Shown here in pieces: positions 60,827-64,000 of a stretch of 64,000 nucleotides of DNA. Location of the stretch: NCBI GenBank assembly GCA_900319275.1, contig ONNS01000003.1, positions 19,338 through 83,337 of the forward strand. Reading direction: 5' to 3'. The DNA comes from an uncultured Eubacteriales bacterium (GTDB lineage: Bacteria; Bacillota; Clostridia; Oscillospirales; Oscillospiraceae). Each line of letters begins with the position of its first letter. The first letter of the stretch is position 1. A model generated the notes under the pieces. That model searched no databases. It was given only the letters and a program-made list of their open reading frames with translations, and was not told the DNA's origin. The position numbers were made by a program, and so were the translations under genes.

Positions 60827-61288
60827 ATGACACGCAATACGGCAAGAGAAATCGCCATTCAGCTCAGCTTTGCCGCAGCAGCTGCGGGACGTGATCCGCT
60901 GGAGCTGGCGGACGAGTTTTTCTCCGAGGAGCATTACGCAAGTATGGCTGCGGAATGTCCGCTTTATGAAGAGCAGCCTGACAAGCGTCAGATGCGCTAT
61001 ATCCGCAACCTGATACAGCTGATCGCACAACACAAAGACGAGCTTGATTCGATCATTACCGCCAATTCTCATGGCTGGAAGATCGAAAGAATCTCGCGCA
61101 CAGCCCTTGCTGTGCTTCGTGTTGCGCTGTGCGAGATCCTGTATATGGACGATATCCCCGTCAAGGCCTCGATCAACGAGGCTATCGAGCTTGACAAGAA
61201 TTATGACGAGCCGGATACCGTCTCCTTTGTCAACGGCATTCTCGGCGGCTTCATGCGGTCCCGGGAAGCACAGCAGACTGAGGACTGA
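60827..61288 (+). CDS. nusB: Transcription antitermination factor NusB
   Basis: A 153-residue helical RNA-binding protein that, with NusE (S10), binds boxA and prevents premature termination of rRNA transcripts. N-terminal TAREIAIQLSFAA and C-terminal RTALAVLRVALCEILYMDDIP with SINEAIELDKNYD are diagnostic. The N-terminal half is slightly longer than in Bacillus. GGAGG precedes the ATG; its TGA overlaps xseA. Confidence 0.93.
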   Translation: MTRNTAREIAIQLSFAAAAAGRDPLELADEFFSEEHYASMAAECPLYEEQPDKRQMRYIRNLIQLIAQHKDELDSIITANSHGWKIERISRTALAVLRVALCEILYMDDIPVKASINEAIELDKNYDEPDTVSFVNGILGGFMRSREAQQTED

Positions 61289-62517
61289 TGGATCGGCCTG
61301 TTTTTTCGGTCACCGAGCTCAACGAGCATATCCGCTCTCTGCTCGACGCCGATGCGCTGCTGCAGAACGTCTGTGTTCGCGGTGAGCTGTCCAACTATAA
61401 AATCTATCCCTCCGGCCACCATTATTTCACCTTAAAAGACAGCGAGAGCAGTCTCCGCTGCGTGATGTTCCGGTCCAATGCTTCCCGTCTGCGTTTTCGG
61501 CCGGAGAACGGTATGGGCGTCACGGTATTTGGCCGTATCGCCGTATACCCGCGCGACGGCGCTTATCAGCTATACGCCACGGCCATTCTTCCCGAGGGGA
61601 CAGGTGATCTGCAGGTGGCTTTCGAGCAGCTTAAGCAAAAGCTTGCCGAAGAGGGGCTGTTCGATGAAAGCCATAAAAAGCCGCTGCCGTCTTTCCCGGA
61701 ACGCATTGCCATCATCACATCGAGTGCAGGCGCGGCCGTGCACGATATGATCCGCATTCTCGGAAAGCGTTTTCCGATGGCCAAGGTTTTGCTGCTGCCG
61801 GTGCGCGTCCAGGGAGCCGAGGCTCCGGCCGAGATTGCCGGCGCGATTCGCTATGCCAACGAATTTGATGTGGCGGATCTGATCATCACCGGACGCGGCG
61901 GCGGATCGCTGGAAGATCTGTGGGCTTTTAATGACGAGCGCGTGGCGCGCGCTATCTACGCCTCGCGCATTCCGGTGATTTCCGCAGTCGGACATGAGCC
62001 TGACGTAACCATTTCCGATTTCGTAGCAGATCGGCGTGCCTCAACTCCGTCCAATGCCGCCGAGATCGCTGTGCCGGATCAGGAGGAACTGAGAAGCGCG
62101 CTCGAAGGCCTTGAGATCCGCCATGCGCAGGCCATGAGAAAACAGCTTGCACATCTCCGCGAGAGATTGAACACGGCTTCTGACAAGCGCATCTGGAGTG
62201 ATCCGACTTCGATGCTCGATAACCGCCGGATCGAACTCGACCGTTTGCGTGAAAAGCTGTTATCCTCTCAGGAGCGCCTGCTTTCAGCCAAACGGCAGAC
62301 GTATGTGGCCGCGGCCTCGGCACTTGACGCCATGAGTCCGCTGAGAGTACTTTCACGCGGATATACCCTGGTCTCTGACGATCATGGGAAACTGATCCGC
62401 AGCACCGCTGCGCTGCGAGAGCAGGAGATCATATTGCTGCGCTTCGCCGACGGCGAGGCAGATTGCCAGGTAGAACATATTCGTCAAGGCGATTGTGAGA
62501 GTCCCCAGCAAGCTTGA
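61288..62517 (+). CDS. xseA: Exodeoxyribonuclease VII large subunit
   Basis: A 409-residue catalytic subunit of the single-strand DNA exonuclease: N-terminal OB fold (about 1-100, VRGELSNYKIYPSGHHYFTLKD), the catalytic domain (about 120-310: TSSAGAAVHDMI, GRGGGSLEDLWAFNDE, GHEPDVTISDFVADRRASTPSNAAE) and a coiled-coil tail. ATG overlaps the nusB stop. xseB is separated from it by a 198-nt hairpin-rich gap. Confidence 0.94.
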   Translation: MDRPVFSVTELNEHIRSLLDADALLQNVCVRGELSNYKIYPSGHHYFTLKDSESSLRCVMFRSNASRLRFRPENGMGVTVFGRIAVYPRDGAYQLYATAILPEGTGDLQVAFEQLKQKLAEEGLFDESHKKPLPSFPERIAIITSSAGAAVHDMIRILGKRFPMAKVLLLPVRVQGAEAPAEIAGAIRYANEFDVADLIITGRGGGSLEDLWAFNDERVARAIYASRIPVISAVGHEPDVTISDFVADRRASTPSNAAEIAVPDQEELRSALEGLEIRHAQAMRKQLAHLRERLNTASDKRIWSDPTSMLDNRRIELDRLREKLLSSQERLLSAKRQTYVAAASALDAMSPLRVLSRGYTLVSDDHGKLIRSTAALREQEIILLRFADGEADCQVEHIRQGDCESPQQA

Positions 62518-62544
62518 ATAAGCTGCCCGGAGGGAATTAAATCT

Positions 62545-62685
62545 GTTTTTGAGGCAGCTTTGCCGCTTCAAAAACACACTGAGCCGAGCTTAGCGAGGCC
62601 TCGCGCCGACCAAATGCGGCGTATTTCGCATCGCCGCATGCGATAAGCGCGAGTTTCCAATTGCGAAACCAGAGTTTCGCAATTG
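62545..62685. repeat. Hairpin array between xseA and xseB
   Basis: At least four perfect inverted repeats in 140 nt: GTTTTTGA/TCAAAAAC (62545-62552/62568-62575) with inner GGCA/TGCC, the palindrome GCGAGGCCTCGC (62593-62604), ATGCGGCG/CGCCGCAT (62614-62621/62632-62639) and CAATTGCGAAA/TTTCGCAATTG (62658-62668/62675-62685). No gene is visible. It recalls the array at 5212-5457 in style, not in sequence. Confidence 0.7.
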
Positions 62686-62715
62686 ATTAACATATTCGTC
62701 CGCAAGGAGAAAACC

Positions 62716-62952
62716 ATGCCGAAAAAGAAACTATCCTTTGAAGAATCCCTCACCCGTCTGGAAGAGATCGTCCGGCATCTGGAAAAGGGAGATATGCCAT
62801 TGAACGATTCATTGACTTTGTTCGAGGAAGGAACCGGCTTGATCAAAAGCTGCTCTGCACTGCTTGACGAGGCCGAGCAGAAGGTCGTACAGCTGAAAAA
62901 GGGCGCCGACCGGAAACCGCAGGAACTGCCCTTTGGAGATACAGACGAATGA
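62716..62952 (+). CDS. xseB: Exodeoxyribonuclease VII small subunit
   Basis: A 78-residue coiled-coil subunit that packs on XseA: LSFEESLTRLEEIVRHLEKGDMPL, LTLFEEGTGLIKSC and LDEAEQKV are the family pattern. AAGGAG precedes ATG 62716, so the in-frame start 33 nt upstream is not needed. Overlaps ispA by 4 nt. Confidence 0.93.
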   Translation: MPKKKLSFEESLTRLEEIVRHLEKGDMPLNDSLTLFEEGTGLIKSCSALLDEAEQKVVQLKKGADRKPQELPFGDTDE

Positions 62953-63818
62953 CACAAAACGAATATAGAGAGAAAATAGACAAAGCGCTTGAAAGTTGCT
63001 TTGTCCTGGATGACAGTCAAAGCATCAAGGGACTCGCCGAGTCCATGCGCTACAGCCTTTTATCGGGCGGCAAGCGCATTCGGCCTATGCTTGTACTGGA
63101 GTTCTGCCGCATTGCGGGCGGAGATATCGATCTTGCCATGCCCGTCGCCTGCGGCATCGAAATGCTGCACACGTACAGCTTGATCCATGACGATCTGCCC
63201 TGCATGGATAACGACGAGCTGCGCCGCGGCCGTCCCACTAATCACATGGTCTTTGGCGAGTGTACGGCAACGCTCGCCGGCGATGCGCTGCAGAGCGAGG
63301 CTTTTGCATCCATCCTGCACGCCGATCTGCCTGCTTCACGCCGTGTCCTCTGTGCCGAATGCCTGGCCGATGCCGTCGGATTGGACGGTATGTGCGGCGG
63401 ACAATACCTGGACATGATCGGGGAAGGAAAGCTGCTTTCTGAGACCGAATTAAACGATATCATCACGCGCAAGACTGGTGATCTGCTGATTGCAGCCTGC
63501 CGTATGGGCGTTGCAGCTGCCGGCGGCAGTGCCAAACAGTTGGAAGCTGCCGCGTACTATGGCGCCTATATCGGTTATGCGTTTCAGATCGTTGACGATA
63601 TGCTGGATGTTCTCAGCACCGTGGAAGAACTCGGCAAGCCCATTGGTTCGGATGCCGAGGAGCATAAGAACACCTTTATGACCCTCCTGGGAGAGGAAGA
63701 ATGCCGCCGCCGGGTGCAAAAGCTCACCGACGAGGCGAAAAATATTCTTCAGAGCTGTTTTGACGACACAGCCTTTCTTTGTGAACTGGCTGATACGCTC
63801 GCCGAACGGATGCACTGA
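62949..63818 (+). CDS. ispA: Polyprenyl (farnesyl/geranyl) diphosphate synthase
   Basis: A 289-residue trans-prenyltransferase making farnesyl- or geranylgeranyl-diphosphate from IPP for undecaprenol, quinone or other isoprenoids. First Asp-rich motif in LIHDDLPCMDNDELRRGRPT, second in FQIVDDMLDV, plus LLSGGKRIRPML. ATG overlaps the xseB stop. The xseA-xseB-ispA-dxs order is typical of Firmicutes and links to the MEP pathway. Confidence 0.95.
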   Translation: MTQNEYREKIDKALESCFVLDDSQSIKGLAESMRYSLLSGGKRIRPMLVLEFCRIAGGDIDLAMPVACGIEMLHTYSLIHDDLPCMDNDELRRGRPTNHMVFGECTATLAGDALQSEAFASILHADLPASRRVLCAECLADAVGLDGMCGGQYLDMIGEGKLLSETELNDIITRKTGDLLIAACRMGVAAAGGSAKQLEAAAYYGAYIGYAFQIVDDMLDVLSTVEELGKPIGSDAEEHKNTFMTLLGEEECRRRVQKLTDEAKNILQSCFDDTAFLCELADTLAERMH

Positions 63819-63839
63819 GGGAACCGGGAGAGTAGTGCT

Positions 63840-64000
63840 TTGATTTTAGATAAAATAAACTCGTCTGCGGATGTCAAGAAACTTCCCGAGGATGAGCTTG
63901 TGGCCCTGTGTGAAGAGATCCGGCAGGAACTGATCAATACTGTTTCGCAGACGGGCGGTCATCTTGCTTCCAATCTCGGCGTTGTGGAGTTGAGCGTTGC
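63840..64000 (+). CDS. dxs: 1-Deoxy-D-xylulose-5-phosphate synthase, N-terminal fragment
   Basis: The first 53 codons of a gene cut by the window end. The translated start reads [20 protein letters not shown] and continues with [20 protein letters not shown], then [11 protein letters not shown], characteristic of the TPP-binding N-terminus of Dxs. Start TTG 63840 (GGGAG about 11 nt upstream); the preceding GTG at 63836 is out of frame. Dxs makes the first MEP-pathway intermediate that feeds the upstream ispA product. Confidence 0.9.
   Translation, partial: MILDKINSSADVKKLPEDELVALCEEIRQELINTVSQTGGHLASNLGVVELSV

Overview
The window looks like chromosome of a spore-forming, anaerobic Gram-positive bacterium of the class Clostridia, probably an Oscillospiraceae/Ruminococcaceae-type gut organism (inference). 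The support is a complete spoIIIA operon, an unsplit sporulation sigma factor sigK, a split transketolase, the rimP-nusA-ylxR-ylxQ-infB order, a T-box riboswitch, strong AGGAGG-type ribosome binding sites and GC-rich codon use. No rRNA, insertion sequence, integrase or CRISPR array was seen. Two tRNA genes are present (Thr-CGT, Arg-CCT).

Layout. 0-5 kb: 3' end of rqcH, then a minus-strand glnA, monooxygenase, CMD-cupin run, then nadE and a PAP2 phosphatase. 5-9.6 kb: a nested hairpin element and a moxR/DUF58/transglutaminase operon. 9.7-16.5 kb: uvrB, polA, rimI, tsaD, radC. 17-19 kb: tRNA-Thr, a lipase-like hydrolase, sigK. 19-24.3 kb: a compact shikimate operon (aroB, aroA, aroC, a chorismate mutase/AroE/AroK fusion, aroQ) covering every step from DAHP to chorismate. 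24.4-30.1 kb: a VanY-type carboxypeptidase and the nusA-infB operon. 30.2-33.9 kb: a GH13 glycosidase and the two-gene transketolase. 34.1-37.2 kb: tRNA-Arg and an ABC exporter broken by a frameshift.

37.3-49.0 kb is the unusual part. Eight consecutive plus-strand genes encode an HTH protein, a Ser/Thr kinase-TM-LRR receptor, an HD-RyR protein, an unknown protein, three related TIR/TIR-like membrane proteins (one clear TIR-TM-LRR with a candidate catalytic glutamate, two lacking it, one with a very large LRR ectodomain), and a SLOG protein with four membrane segments. Start-stop overlaps and short gaps tie them together. These domains are typical of bacterial nucleotide-signalling and conflict systems, and the cluster is a good candidate for an undescribed membrane-surveillance or immune system.

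49.1-55.9 kb holds two divergently transcribed amino-acid uptake operons. On the minus strand a T-box leader with a TGG (Trp) specifier precedes trpXYZ-type ABC genes, whose ATPase gene has lost its signature-motif region. On the plus strand a 35-codon leader peptide with ten Met codons and a terminator hairpin precede metN, metI and a MetQ that is two substrate-binding domains fused in tandem. 55.9-60.4 kb is spoIIIAA-AH, with a candidate sigma-E promoter and an unusually short SpoIIIAG. 60.4-64 kb holds a Gls24 protein, nusB, xseA, a second hairpin array, xseB, ispA and the start of dxs.
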